40,779 bases of DNA from Gemmatimonas sp. UBA7669. Its GTDB lineage: Bacteria; Gemmatimonadota; Gemmatimonadetes; Gemmatimonadales; Gemmatimonadaceae. A program made the translations under genes and the position numbers. The notes beneath the pieces are model-generated. The model saw nothing but the letters and a program-made list of their open reading frames with translations, made no database searches and was not told where the DNA came from. This document shows positions 32,384 through 40,697 of this stretch, one piece after another. Each line of letters starts with the position of its first letter. The first letter of the stretch is position 1. The DNA lies in the NCBI RefSeq assembly GCF_002483225.1, contig NZ_DLHL01000002.1, positions 1 through 40,779 of the forward strand, given 5' to 3'.

Positions 32384-33394
32384 ATGACTTCTGGCCGCTG
32401 GCTGCTGACGCTGCTTTCGTTTGCCCTGATGCTGGGCGCGTCGGCCTGGGTGGTGTGGCCCCACTGGCCAGCGGACGGCATGCCGTGGCTGGCCTGGCCG
32501 GTGCACGCGGTGGCCTTGGCAACAGTCACCGCGGAACTGCTGACTCGCGCGTTCAAGATCCAGGCTTCGGCCCGCGCCTGCGGAATCGCGCTGCGTTTCA
32601 TCACCGCGCTCCGGGTGTGTCTGGCGGGTGATTTTGCCGCCGCCATTACGCCAGCGCGATCGGGTGCGGAGCCGGCCCGCTATCTGGTGCTCGCGGAAAG
32701 CGGCACGGGTCCGGCCGAGCGGGTGCTGGTGCTCTTTCTCGAACTCTTTCTCGAGATGTGGAGTTTGCTGCTGGTATGCTCGGCGCTCGCGGTCGTGTTT
32801 CACGGCCGCGGGGCGTCGGCGGCTGGCCTGGCTGCGTTGGTGGGTGGCTACAGCTCGCTGGTATTGACGCTGGGCGCGGTGGGTTGGGTACTGTCACAAC
32901 ACCACGCGCGCGGACCGGTACCGGACTGGGCGGTGAGACTGCGGGTGTCGCCCGGCGGCTGGCGCGCGGTGCAGCGGCTGCTTCGTGGGCTGCGCCGTTC
33001 GGTGTTGGCCCTCCGGCACGCGCATCCTGGGCACATGGCGTTGGCCCTGGGTGGGTCGGTGCTGCACGTGCTGGGCAAGGTGGCCACGCTGCCGCTTCTG
33101 GTGTTCCTGTCGGCGCCGGACTTTCCGGTCACGCTCGAGAACCTGGCGCCGCTGGTGCTTTGGCCCTTGGCGCTGTTTTACGGCGGGGTGGTGGTACCGG
33201 CTCCGGGCGGTGGTGGATTCATCGAGGGGGCCTTTGCGACGGTTTTGCGGGACGCCATTCCATCGGCCGTGTTTGTGTCGTCGCTGCTCTGGTGGCGGTT
33301 CTACACGTTCTATCTGTACGTGCTGGTGGGCGGTCTCACAGCCGGCAGCGTCGTTGTGCGTTCGCTCAAATCAGGTCACAATCAGGACAGTTAA
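32384..33394 (+). CDS. Flippase-like membrane protein (LPG synthase TM / UPF0104 type)
   Basis: The 336-residue integral membrane protein has seven or eight hydrophobic segments and the family motifs LRFITALRVCLAGDFAAAITPARSGAEPARYLVL (central helix plus the TPARxGEP-like turn) and VVVPAPGGGGFIEGAFATVL (glycine-rich PxPGGxGxxE motif). This family includes the flippase half of MprF and AglD-type proteins, which move lipid-linked groups, for example lysyl-phosphatidylglycerol or isoprenoid-linked sugars, across the inner membrane. No synthetase domain is fused. ATG 32384 chosen because the next upstream frame lacks a membrane start and a leaderless -10 precedes it. It ends 7 bases before the EamA gene, probably co-transcribed. 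Confidence 0.82.
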   Translation: MTSGRWLLTLLSFALMLGASAWVVWPHWPADGMPWLAWPVHAVALATVTAELLTRAFKIQASARACGIALRFITALRVCLAGDFAAAITPARSGAEPARYLVLAESGTGPAERVLVLFLELFLEMWSLLLVCSALAVVFHGRGASAAGLAALVGGYSSLVLTLGAVGWVLSQHHARGPVPDWAVRLRVSPGGWRAVQRLLRGLRRSVLALRHAHPGHMALALGGSVLHVLGKVATLPLLVFLSAPDFPVTLENLAPLVLWPLALFYGGVVVPAPGGGGFIEGAFATVLRDAIPSAVFVSSLLWWRFYTFYLYVLVGGLTAGSVVVRSLKSGHNQDS

Positions 33395-33401
33395 GGAACA
33401 C

Positions 33402-34346
33402 GTGGGGAACACTCAGGGCACTTTGCACGATACGCCAGCTGCCACCCGTTTTCAGCTGATCGCCGGATTCCTCATCATTTACGTGGTGTGGGGTTCGACC
33501 TATCTGGCCATAAAGTGGGGGGTGGAAACAATTCCACCATTCTTTATGGGTGCCCTGCGCTTCCTGGTAGCTGGTGCGGCCCTGTATGGGTGGAACCGTT
33601 TGCGAGGGGCCGCAGCGCCCACGCGGGCGCAGTGGCGGGACGCCGCCATCGTGGGCGGCCTCCTGCTCTTTGTCGGCAACGGAGCCGTGTCCTGGGCCAG
33701 CCGGCGCGTCAGTTCGGGTCTGGCCTCAGTCCTGGTGGCCACGGTTCCGTTGTGGCTGGTGCTCTGCGAAGCCTGGCAGGGCAAGCGCCCGCGCGTCGCC
33801 CAACTGGCTGGTGTGGTGGTGGGCCTCGTGGGTGTGGGGCTGCTGGTCATGCCGACCGGCAGCGCGGGGCTCACGGCCGTCGATCCAATCGGCGCCGTGG
33901 CGCTCACCATGGGCTCGCTGTCCTGGACCATTGGTTCGCTCTATTCCCGCACGGCGCAGCAGGCCAAGCCGGCCTCCATGGCCATTGCCATGCAGATGCT
34001 CACCGGGGGCGCGCTGCTGATCGTGCTGTCGCTGGCGCTGGGTGACTGGCAGCGGGTCAGTTTCGATACGGTGTCGACTCGCTCCGCACTATCGCTCCTC
34101 TATCTCGTCATCTTCGGATCACTTGTAGGTTTCTCCACCTACATGTGGCTGCTCAAGGTAGCCAGCCCCACCGCCGTCGGGACCTATGCCTATGTCAATC
34201 CGGTGGTGGCCGTGCTGCTGGGCGTGGCGCTCGGCGGTGAACGCCTGCCCGCCTCGGCCTGGGTAGCCATGTCCGTCATTGTGGGGGGCGTGGCGCTGGT
34301 GAGCCTCGTGGATAGCCGCCGAAATGCCCGCAAGGTCACGGCCTGA
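33402..34346 (+). CDS. EamA/DMT-family transporter
   Basis: The 314-residue protein has ten membrane helices in two EamA repeats: FQLIAGFLIIYVVWGSTYLAIKWGVETIPPFFMGALRFLVAG in the first, and GSLSWTIGSLYSRTAQQAKPASMAIAMQM with FSTYMWLLKVASPTAVGTYAYVNPVVAVLLGVALGGERL in the second. DMT carriers export or import small metabolites; relatives such as YedA and RhtA export amino acids. The substrate is not readable. I choose the GTG at 33402 because AAGGA lies 4-5 bases upstream; the longer frame would overlap the flippase gene. It follows the flippase-like gene by 7 bases. Confidence 0.88.
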   Translation: MGNTQGTLHDTPAATRFQLIAGFLIIYVVWGSTYLAIKWGVETIPPFFMGALRFLVAGAALYGWNRLRGAAAPTRAQWRDAAIVGGLLLFVGNGAVSWASRRVSSGLASVLVATVPLWLVLCEAWQGKRPRVAQLAGVVVGLVGVGLLVMPTGSAGLTAVDPIGAVALTMGSLSWTIGSLYSRTAQQAKPASMAIAMQMLTGGALLIVLSLALGDWQRVSFDTVSTRSALSLLYLVIFGSLVGFSTYMWLLKVASPTAVGTYAYVNPVVAVLLGVALGGERLPASAWVAMSVIVGGVALVSLVDSRRNARKVTA

Positions 34347-34440
34347 CCTGGTGATACAGACTGACACGCCGGCAGTGGTCTGAATCCCGCCGCTGCGCTC
34401 CGCGTACGGATCACTAACCCTCACGTATGGAGTCGGTTCG

Positions 34441-34806
34441 GTGCGCACCCACATCAAGGTCGTCGGCCTCGTCAATCTGCTCTACAGCGCCATTGGTCTC
34501 CTGATGGCGGCCGGTGCCCTGTTTGGCGGCCTCTTCAGCTCGCTCGCCACGCTCAACCCCGTGGTCATGGTGGTGGGCACGGTCACCAGCGCGGTCGTCG
34601 CGGTAATCATCGGAGTCATCAGTCTCTTCGGGCTGCTGGCTGGTCTGGCCCTGCTCAACCACCAGAATTGGGCGCGGTGGGTCATCCTGTTTGTTTCGGT
34701 GCTGCGCCTGTTCCGCTGGCCCTTCGGTACGCTGTTCGGCGGCTACAGCATCTGGGTGCTGACGCACCGGGAAACGCGGGACATCTTCGCGGCCAACAGT
34801 CGGTAA
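34441..34806 (+). CDS. Small membrane protein of unknown function (121 aa)
   Basis: No family recognised with confidence; it resembles DUF4064-type small membrane proteins. The 121 residues hold three or four hydrophobic segments (VVGLVNLLYSAIGLLMAAGALFGGLF, VVMVVGTVTSAVVAVIIGVISLFGLLAGLALL, WVILFVSVLRLFRWP) and a soluble tail (HRETRDIFAANSR). The GTG start at 34441 follows a GGAG, 9 bases away. The gap before it (34347-34440) shows no clear motif. It lies 59 bases ahead of the GMC gene on the same strand. Confidence 0.65.
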   Translation: MRTHIKVVGLVNLLYSAIGLLMAAGALFGGLFSSLATLNPVVMVVGTVTSAVVAVIIGVISLFGLLAGLALLNHQNWARWVILFVSVLRLFRWPFGTLFGGYSIWVLTHRETRDIFAANSR

Positions 34807-34865
34807 CGGAATCCGCGGGTCCCCAGGCTCTGGCGGCCCTGCGTGGCGGACGGCAATGTCTCCAC

Positions 34866-36995
34866 ATGGCCACCCCGCCGCCTGATTCGCTGACCACCAG
34901 GTTGCCCCGAGTGGGCAATGCACCCGTCCCGCCTCCGACCACGTCGGATGGCGGGATTTGTGCTGCCGGGGGGCCATTCCTCTCCAATGCTGAGCGACAG
35001 GCGCTCGACGTGCTGGCAGGGGCCGTTCTGCGCGGCGCGCCCGCGGCTGGCACGGCGCTCCCAGGTGTTGCCGAGCGAGTAGACGCACGACTCCACACGC
35101 TGCCTGAGGACAAGCGTCGTCAGGTCGGACAGGCCATCCGTTTGCTGGCGTCTCCAATGGGCGGCCTGCTGGCCGGCCAGAGACCCGTGGCGTTCGCCGC
35201 GCTGGCCCCGGAGGCGCAGGCGGAGCGGCTGGGCCGCTGGGTCGAGTCGCCCATCGGTGTGGTGCGCTCGGCGGTGCAGACGCTGCGGCGCCTGGTGATG
35301 GCGGTGCACTACGCCGACCCGGTGGTGTCACGGGCCATCGGATATGCGGGGCCCGAAGCGTCGCCTCGGGTACTGGTTGACGTTGGCACGCCACGTGCCG
35401 GCGAGCGTGGCGCATGGAGTGCCATGCCGGAGCGCTTCGACGTGGACCCGTCCACGCCCACGGGCCGCGTCGCCGCTGATGTCGTGGTGATTGGCACCGG
35501 CGCGGGCGGCGCGGTGGCGGCGGCGCGGCTGGCCGAGGCGGGCTATCGGGTGGTCATGCTCGAGGCGGGGGCCTGGCACCGTCGCGAGGATTTTGACGAC
35601 AACGAAGCGCGGCAGATCGAGCGGCTGTATGCAGACGGCGGCCTGCGCACGACGGACGATGCAGCCATTGCACTCGTGCAGGGCGAGGCAGTCGGCGGAT
35701 CGACGCTGGTCAACTGGATGATCATGCTGCGCACGCCGGAATTCGTGCTGGCTGAGTGGGCGTCGCATCACGGTATCACCGGCATGAGTCCGTCGGACAT
35801 GGCACCGGTTTTTGCACGCATCGAGCGTGAGGTGCATGCGAGTCTGGTGCCGGATGCCGCGCATTCGGTCAACAACGCAAAATTGCTGGCGGGCGCACAG
35901 GCGCTGGGCTGGCGGGCGCGCGCCGGACAACTGAATGTGGTTGGCTGCCAGCGCTGCGGCTGCTGTGGCATCGGGTGTCGCCATGGCGCCAAACAATCGG
36001 CAGACGTCACGTATGTCCCGCGCGCGCTCGCCGCCGGCGCCACTCTCTTCACGTCTTCGCGGGCACTGCGTATCGAAGTGCTCGAGCGCGATCCCGGCCT
36101 CAACCAGCAGGGCACGCCACCACTCAAGCGTGTGGTGGCCACACGCCGTCACGCCAATGGGCGGGTGAGCACGCTGCATGTGGAGGCGCCACTCGTGGTG
36201 TGCGCGGCCGGCGCCATCGAAACACCGGTGCTGTTGCAGCAGTCCGGCCTGGGCGGTGATGCCGTGGGGCAGTGGCTGCGTCTCCATCCCACCACGGCAG
36301 TCTACGCGCACTACGACGAGGAAGTCGTGGCCAGCGCGGGCATTCCCCTCAGCACCGTGTGCGACGAATTCCTGCAGTGGCAGCAGACGGACTACGGCTT
36401 CTGGATTGAGACGCCGCCCATGTTGCCCAGCTTCACGGCGGCGGCTCTGCCCGATTTCGGTGAAGCGCATGCCCGCTGCATGGCGCGCTACCGAAACCTT
36501 GGGGTAACCATCGGGCTCACCCGCGATGGTGCCGCCCGTGCGCAATCAAGCGGCCAGGTGTCGGTTACCAGACGCGGCACGCGGTCCATTCGGTATCGTC
36601 TGAGCCGCGAAGATGCCGCGCGCGTGTCGGCGTCCATCCAGGCCATGGCCCGATTGCATCTCGCGGCCGGCGCCCGGGAAGTGGGCAGCATGCACAGCGT
36701 GCCGCGCGTCGTGCGCCACGAGCGGGACCTTGGCGCACTTGCAGGGGGCATACACCCCAACGGGCTCGCCCTCTTTTCGGCGCATGTCAACGGAACCTGC
36801 CGCATGGGAACGGCGCGTCACACCTCGGCCACGACCCCGGATGGAGAGCGACATGGGGTGCGCGGTGTGTACATTACCGATGGTTCCGTGCTGCCAACGG
36901 CGCTCGGGGTCAATCCACAGGAAACGATCATGGCCGTGGCGTCGGTGCTGGCCGAACGTGTGGCCGCGCGCCACGCTGGCCTGTTGCGCGCCTGA
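34866..36995 (+). CDS. GMC oxidoreductase with N-terminal helical domain and Cys cluster
   Basis: The 709-residue protein has an N-terminal helical region (about 35-150: FLSNAERQALDVLAGAVLRG, LPEDKRRQVGQAIRLLAS), resembling the small-subunit domain fused in alcohol oxidases, then the FAD Rossmann fold at about 206 (VVVIGTGAGGAVAAARLAEAG), GEAVGGSTLVNWMIMLRTP (about 276), and the C-terminal HVNGTCRMGTARH (about 638) and GVNPQETIMA (about 680) with the catalytic His/Asn region. Residues 361-371 read CQRCGCCGIGC followed by RHGAKQSADVTYVP, close to the Cys cluster of plant and bacterial long-chain alcohol oxidases. It would oxidise an alcohol or similar group with FAD; acceptor and substrate unknown. 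Start uncertain: ATG 34866 has no Shine-Dalgarno sequence, and the frame opens further at 34668. The MarR gene starts 25 bases later. Confidence 0.85.
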   Translation: MATPPPDSLTTRLPRVGNAPVPPPTTSDGGICAAGGPFLSNAERQALDVLAGAVLRGAPAAGTALPGVAERVDARLHTLPEDKRRQVGQAIRLLASPMGGLLAGQRPVAFAALAPEAQAERLGRWVESPIGVVRSAVQTLRRLVMAVHYADPVVSRAIGYAGPEASPRVLVDVGTPRAGERGAWSAMPERFDVDPSTPTGRVAADVVVIGTGAGGAVAAARLAEAGYRVVMLEAGAWHRREDFDDNEARQIERLYADGGLRTTDDAAIALVQGEAVGGSTLVNWMIMLRTPEFVLAEWASHHGITGMSPSDMAPVFARIEREVHASLVPDAAHSVNNAKLLAGAQALGWRARAGQLNVVGCQRCGCCGIGCRHGAKQSADVTYVPRALAAGATLFTSSRALRIEVLERDPGLNQQGTPPLKRVVATRRHANGRVSTLHVEAPLVVCAAGAIETPVLLQQSGLGGDAVGQWLRLHPTTAVYAHYDEEVVASAGIPLSTVCDEFLQWQQTDYGFWIETPPMLPSFTAAALPDFGEAHARCMARYRNLGVTIGLTRDGAARAQSSGQVSVTRRGTRSIRYRLSREDAARVSASIQAMARLHLAAGAREVGSMHSVPRVVRHERDLGALAGGIHPNGLALFSAHVNGTCRMGTARHTSATTPDGERHGVRGVYITDGSVLPTALGVNPQETIMAVASVLAERVAARHAGLLRA

Positions 36996-37020
36996 CTCCT
37001 CCACTCGCACTCCCGGGCCC

Positions 37021-37584
37021 ATGAGCAAGGGTGACAAGAAACGCCGCCGAGCGCTGGACGCCTACGGGGCACTGCAACGTGTGGCGACCCTCTCGGCCTC
37101 GCATGTCGAGGTGGCGACCCACGCGTTTGGCCTCTCGGCTTCGCAATTCGGCGTGCTGGAGACGCTGCAACAGCGCGGGCCGGTGCACCAGCAGGAGCTG
37201 GCCGAGGCACTCGCGCGCAGCAAGGCACAAATGACGGCCATCATCGACGCGCTCGAAGGCCGTGGCCTCGTGCGTCGCGAACGTCATGCGGTCGATCGTC
37301 GTTTCATCACCGTGTATCTCACGGAGGCCGGCCACGTGCTGCTGGCTGACGTCGGCCCCGTGCGTACCGAGGCCATTGTGAGCCTCATGCGCGAGTTGAG
37401 CGGGGAGCAGAAAACCCGCCTCACGCGTCTGTGTCGTCGCCTCATCCGTGTGCTCGATCCCGGCAGTGATGATGCGGCCGATGCCGATCGGGACACGGAA
37501 GACGCCGAGTCGCACAGTGATGTCGACGCGCCGACCGCTCCGCACACGTCCGCCAGCACTGCCGAGGCCGAGCACGTAGCCTGA
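37021..37584 (+). CDS. MarR family transcriptional regulator
   Basis: The 187-residue protein has the MarR winged helix: LSASQFGVLETLQQRGPVHQQELAEALARSKAQMTAIIDALEGRGLVRRERHAVDRRFITVYLTEAGHVLL (about 39-110), with the typical DRR wing. A dimerisation helix (GPVRTEAIVSLMRELSGEQKTRLTRLCRRLIRVL) follows. An acidic, low-complexity C-terminal tail (DPGSDDAADADRDTEDAESHSDVDAP, about 143-187) is not usual for the family. It is 25 bases downstream of the GMC gene and is probably its regulator, co-transcribed; it may respond to a ligand related to that oxidase. No operator palindrome was found in the 25-base gap. No Shine-Dalgarno sequence is evident. Confidence 0.93.
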   Translation: MSKGDKKRRRALDAYGALQRVATLSASHVEVATHAFGLSASQFGVLETLQQRGPVHQQELAEALARSKAQMTAIIDALEGRGLVRRERHAVDRRFITVYLTEAGHVLLADVGPVRTEAIVSLMRELSGEQKTRLTRLCRRLIRVLDPGSDDAADADRDTEDAESHSDVDAPTAPHTSASTAEAEHVA

Positions 37585-37645
37585 GCAGCGCCCTGGGCAG
37601 TATCCCCGCCTGATTCTTTCTTCGTTTCGACCTCTCCCACCTCGC

Positions 37646-38812
37646 ATGGCCGGCCGCCACTTCCTGCAGATTCCCGGGCCAACGCCCGTCCCCGACCGTC
37701 TCCAGCGGGCGATGCATCGCCAGATGGAAGACCATCGGTCGTCGACCTTTCCGGCCTTCACGCGCTCCATTCTGTCACGACTGCCGCAGGTCGTGCATCA
37801 GACGCGAGGCGAGGCGTTCGTGTTTCCCGCCACCGGCTCGGCCATGTGGGAAGCGGCGCTGGTCAACACGATCAACCCGGGTGGACGTCTGCTGGCGCCG
37901 CGCTTCGGTCAGTTCTCGCACCTCTTCATTCAGACGGCCCGCAACCTGGGCTATCAGGTGGAAGTGCTCGAGGAGCCGTGGGGCGAGGCGGCTGATCCAT
38001 CGCGCATTGAAGCGGCCCTGGTTGCCGACCGCGCCCACGAGATTCAGGCCGTGCTGCTGGTGCACAACGAAACGGCCACTGGCGTGACCTGTGATGTGGC
38101 GGCGGTGCGCGCCGCCATGGACCGCGCGGGACATCCGGCGTTGCTCATGGTGGACGGCGTGAGTTCCATTGCCAGTCTCGACTTCCAGTTCGATCGCTGG
38201 GGGGTGGACGCGGCCATCACCGGCTCGCAGAAGGGTTTCATGCTGCCGGCTGGCCTTGGCATTCTGTATCTGAGTGAGAAGGCGCTTGCGCGCGTGGACC
38301 AGTGCACCATGCCTCGCGCGTACTTCGACGTGCGCGCCATGCGCGCCAACAACGCGCAAGGATACTTCCCCAGCACGCCGGCGCTGTCGTTGCTGTACGG
38401 ACTCGACGAGGCCCTCACCATGTTGCTGGACGAAGGCATGGCCAACGTGGCGGCGCGGCATGCGCGGCTCGCGTCGGGTGTGCGCGCGGCGGTGCACGCC
38501 TGGGGTCTTCGCAGTTGTGCCAGGCGTCCCGAGATTGCCAGCAATTCGCTCACGGCCGTGATGGTGCCCGAAGGATACGACGCGCGGCGCGTCATCGAAA
38601 TTGCGTTCAGCCGCTATGACATCGCTCTGGGTTCAGGCCTCGCAGAGCTGGCGGGCAAGGTGTTTCGCATTGGTCACTTGGGCGACATGAACGTGCTCAC
38701 GCTGGCCGGCGCGCTGGGCGGTGTAGAGATGGCGCTGTACGACGCGGGCATTGACGTGCCGCTGGGCAAGGGCGTTGGTGCGGCGTTGGCTGAGTGGCGG
38801 GTGACGGCATGA
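37646..38812 (+). CDS. Class V aminotransferase, serine-glyoxylate / alanine-glyoxylate type
   Basis: The 388-residue PLP enzyme starts with the SGAT motif HFLQIPGPTPVPDRLQRAMHRQMEDHRS, followed by FPATGSAMWEAALVN (PLP phosphate site), LLVHNETATGVTCDVAAV, MVDGVSSIASLDF (Asp for the pyridine N), and the Schiff-base Lys in GSQKGFMLPAGLG (K196). It uses glyoxylate as amino acceptor, making glycine and, from serine, hydroxypyruvate. It ends with ATGA overlapping the next gene, so both are translated coupled. The overlapping partner is a hydroxypyruvate/glyoxylate reductase-type enzyme, which supports the serine-glyoxylate reading. The gap to MarR is 61 bases; no clear promoter was seen. Confidence 0.92.
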   Translation: MAGRHFLQIPGPTPVPDRLQRAMHRQMEDHRSSTFPAFTRSILSRLPQVVHQTRGEAFVFPATGSAMWEAALVNTINPGGRLLAPRFGQFSHLFIQTARNLGYQVEVLEEPWGEAADPSRIEAALVADRAHEIQAVLLVHNETATGVTCDVAAVRAAMDRAGHPALLMVDGVSSIASLDFQFDRWGVDAAITGSQKGFMLPAGLGILYLSEKALARVDQCTMPRAYFDVRAMRANNAQGYFPSTPALSLLYGLDEALTMLLDEGMANVAARHARLASGVRAAVHAWGLRSCARRPEIASNSLTAVMVPEGYDARRVIEIAFSRYDIALGSGLAELAGKVFRIGHLGDMNVLTLAGALGGVEMALYDAGIDVPLGKGVGAALAEWRVTA

Positions 38813-39801
38813 GCGCGGACAGTCGTTCGCTGCGTGTGGTGGTCACACGCAAGATGCCGGAGGCCGTGGAAGCGGCGGTGGCGGCGCGCTACGACGCGCT
38901 GTTCAATCGCACTGACATCGCGCTGACCGCGGAACAGATGGCGCAGGTGCTGCAGCAGGCTGACGTGGTCATCACCACCGTCACCGACAAGTGGCACCCA
39001 GGCATCTTCGACACCACCAGCATTCGCACGAAGCTGCTTGCGAATGTGGGTGTGGGCGTGAATCACATCGCGCTCGAGTCGGCACGGCGCGCAGGCATTA
39101 CCGTTACCAATACGCCCGATGTGGTGACCGATGACACGGCGGATGTGGCCATTGCGCTCATCCTCATGACCATGCGCCGTCTGGGTGAAGGCGAGCGGCA
39201 TTTGCGCAGTGGTGCGTGGAGCGGATTGCGGCCCACGTTCATGCTGGGTCGTACGCTGCGCGGCAAGACGCTGGGCATCGTGGGCTATGGACGTATCGGT
39301 CGTGCCGTGGCGCGCATCGCGCACGAGGCCTTCGGCATGCACATCCTGTGGCACGCGCCGCGTGATCCGCGCATTGACGATCCGGCCACGGCGGGACCTG
39401 CCAGCGCTGAACGTGCGGCGACGTTGGAGGAGCTGCTGCAGCGCAGTGATGTGGTATCGCTGCATTGTCCGGCCACACCGGAGACTCGGCATCTCATGAA
39501 CGCCGAGACTCTGGCACTCATGCCGCCACACGCCTATCTGGTGAACACGGCGCGCGGCGATGTGGTGCACGAAGCGGCGCTGGTGACCGCGCTCAAGGAG
39601 CAGCGTATCGCCGGTGCCGGGCTTGACGTCTACGAATTCGAGCCCAGCGTAACGGCGGAGCTCAAGGACATGGAGCAGGTGGTATTGCTGCCCCACCTGG
39701 GCAGTGCCACCATCGAGACGCGCACGAACATGGGCATGCGCGCGCTGGCCAACGTGGATGCGTATGTGCGAGGCGAGCGGCCCGGCGATCTGGTGGGCTG
39801 A
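38809..39801 (+). CDS. 2-hydroxyacid dehydrogenase, glyoxylate/hydroxypyruvate reductase-like
   Basis: The 330-residue enzyme has the D-isomer-specific fold: NVGVGVNHIALESARRAGITVTNTPDVVTDDTADVAIALIL, the NAD(P) site LGIVGYGRIGRAVARIA, NTARGDVVHEAALVTAL with the substrate Arg (R249), AGLDVYEFEP, and the catalytic His in LLPHLGSATIETR (H296). Such enzymes reduce glyoxylate or hydroxypyruvate to glycolate or glycerate. The gene overlaps the aminotransferase stop by 4 bases (ATGA), indicating translational coupling and a shared pathway: serine plus glyoxylate, hydroxypyruvate, D-glycerate. A 12-bp terminator hairpin follows at 39831-39867. Confidence 0.94.
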   Translation: MSADSRSLRVVVTRKMPEAVEAAVAARYDALFNRTDIALTAEQMAQVLQQADVVITTVTDKWHPGIFDTTSIRTKLLANVGVGVNHIALESARRAGITVTNTPDVVTDDTADVAIALILMTMRRLGEGERHLRSGAWSGLRPTFMLGRTLRGKTLGIVGYGRIGRAVARIAHEAFGMHILWHAPRDPRIDDPATAGPASAERAATLEELLQRSDVVSLHCPATPETRHLMNAETLALMPPHAYLVNTARGDVVHEAALVTALKEQRIAGAGLDVYEFEPSVTAELKDMEQVVLLPHLGSATIETRTNMGMRALANVDAYVRGERPGDLVG

Positions 39802-39830
39802 TCGTTTCGTGACTTGAGGGGAATGGAATA

Positions 39831-39867
39831 CTGCGAGAGGGAGCGAAGATGTTCATCCCTCTCGCAG
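39831..39867. terminator. Perfect 12-bp hairpin terminator, convergent
   Basis: Arms CTGCGAGAGGGA (39831-39842) and its reverse complement (39856-39867) with a 13-base loop. It sits between the dehydrogenase (ends 39801) and the convergent membrane-protein gene (ends 39898), so it can stop both. No clear U-run. Confidence 0.6.
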
Positions 39868-39897
39868 AACCCACGCACGCTTGGCTGCTACGGAAGA

Positions 39898-40176
39898 CTA
39901 TTCCGACGCGATTGATTGGGTCGTTGGCCTGCCCTGCGCCACAAATCGTGATGCAATCCAGCAACCTGCCGCCAGCACGGCGCATGCCGCCGCCGCCCAG
40001 CGCTGCCACATGAGTGGCTGAGGTGCCGGGATGAAAGTCGCCAGAAGAACGGCGAAAAACCCGAACGCGTGAGCAAGGCGTTTGACACGCGAAGGCTGGT
40101 TCACCACGCCCCGTAGAACGGCATAAGCGAGAAAGAAACCGACAACCGTTACGACCAGCCGCGTGTGATCACTCAT
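39898..40176 (-). CDS. Small membrane protein, three predicted helices (92 aa)
   Basis: Not recognised. From ATG 40176 the 92 residues carry three hydrophobic segments (VVTVVGFFLAYAVLRGVV, AHAFGFFAVLLATFI, AAAACAVLAAGCWIASRF) with positively charged loops (NQPSRVKRLA). The ATG overlaps the end of the lipoprotein gene by 8 bases, so the two are probably translated from one mRNA. A longer frame begins at 40236 but reads into non-membrane residues. DNA here is less GC-rich than the rest of the window. Possible roles include a partner or immunity protein for the lipoprotein, but there is no direct evidence. Confidence 0.6.
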   Translation of the reverse strand: MSDHTRLVVTVVGFFLAYAVLRGVVNQPSRVKRLAHAFGFFAVLLATFIPAPQPLMWQRWAAAACAVLAAGCWIASRFVAQGRPTTQSIASE

Positions 40177-40697
40177 GATTCTGATCCCAGTCTCGACCCG
40201 CGTTATACTTGCACTCGTTGAGCATGGCACCAGCAACGTTTACGGCAGCAAGCAGCGCTGCGTTCCCAGCAGCGTATGCCTTGATACCAGCCCATCCTAT
40301 AGGACCCCCTGCAGCAAGCGCAACGATGGACGCGGTTGCGCCCACTGCGAAAGCGCCAACCGACATATTGTAGGCAGTTTGGTGTCCTTGGCACGCTTGC
40401 TTGATGTGATTCGAGCGGCCATCCGTATTCGTCTCAAGCTGTTCCCAGTCGGCGTTAACCGCAGCGGCCATAATCTCGACTTCGGCCAGCATGTACTCTG
40501 CCTCCGACGCTACGGCGACCGGGTCCCATGTCACAGGCCCGTTCTCGGTGTACTCAACATTTGGATCGCAGTTATCTGCGCAGGGGAGCTCCGTTCGCCG
40601 GGGCTCGAGGTCGACCAATCCCGTCGGTCCATCAGCCTGACAGGCTGCCGAAAAGAGGATCAGCCCCCCCCCCAAGAATCATCCGGAACGCTCGCAT
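40169..40697 (-). CDS. Lipoprotein-like protein with glycine/alanine-rich hydrophobic region; signal peptide frameshifted by a G10 tract
   Basis: From ATG 40697, with GGAGG 6 bases upstream, the first codons give MRAFRMIL then hit a run of ten G (plus-strand C10 at 40664-40673) and stop after 21 codons. One base less would give MRAFRMILGGGLILFSAACQ, a clear lipoprotein signal with lipobox SAAC, fused to the long frame that ends at 40169. As read, the long frame can only start at a TTG in the tract (40675). The mature part has four more Cys, an N-terminal Pro/Asp-rich stretch, and a C-terminal hydrophobic Gly/Ala-rich segment (VGAFAVGATASIVALAAGG, then GWAGIKAYAAGNAALLAA). No family recognised. 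Either a sequencing/assembly slip or a phase-variable OFF state. Confidence 0.6.
40664..40673 (-). repeat. G10 homopolymer in the lipoprotein signal peptide
   Basis: Ten C on the plus strand (ten G on the coding strand). Nine G restore the frame from ATG 40697 to the lipobox; ten put it out of frame, with a stop after 21 codons. The tract is inside the hydrophobic core of the signal peptide, where slippage would switch export. Confidence 0.85.
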
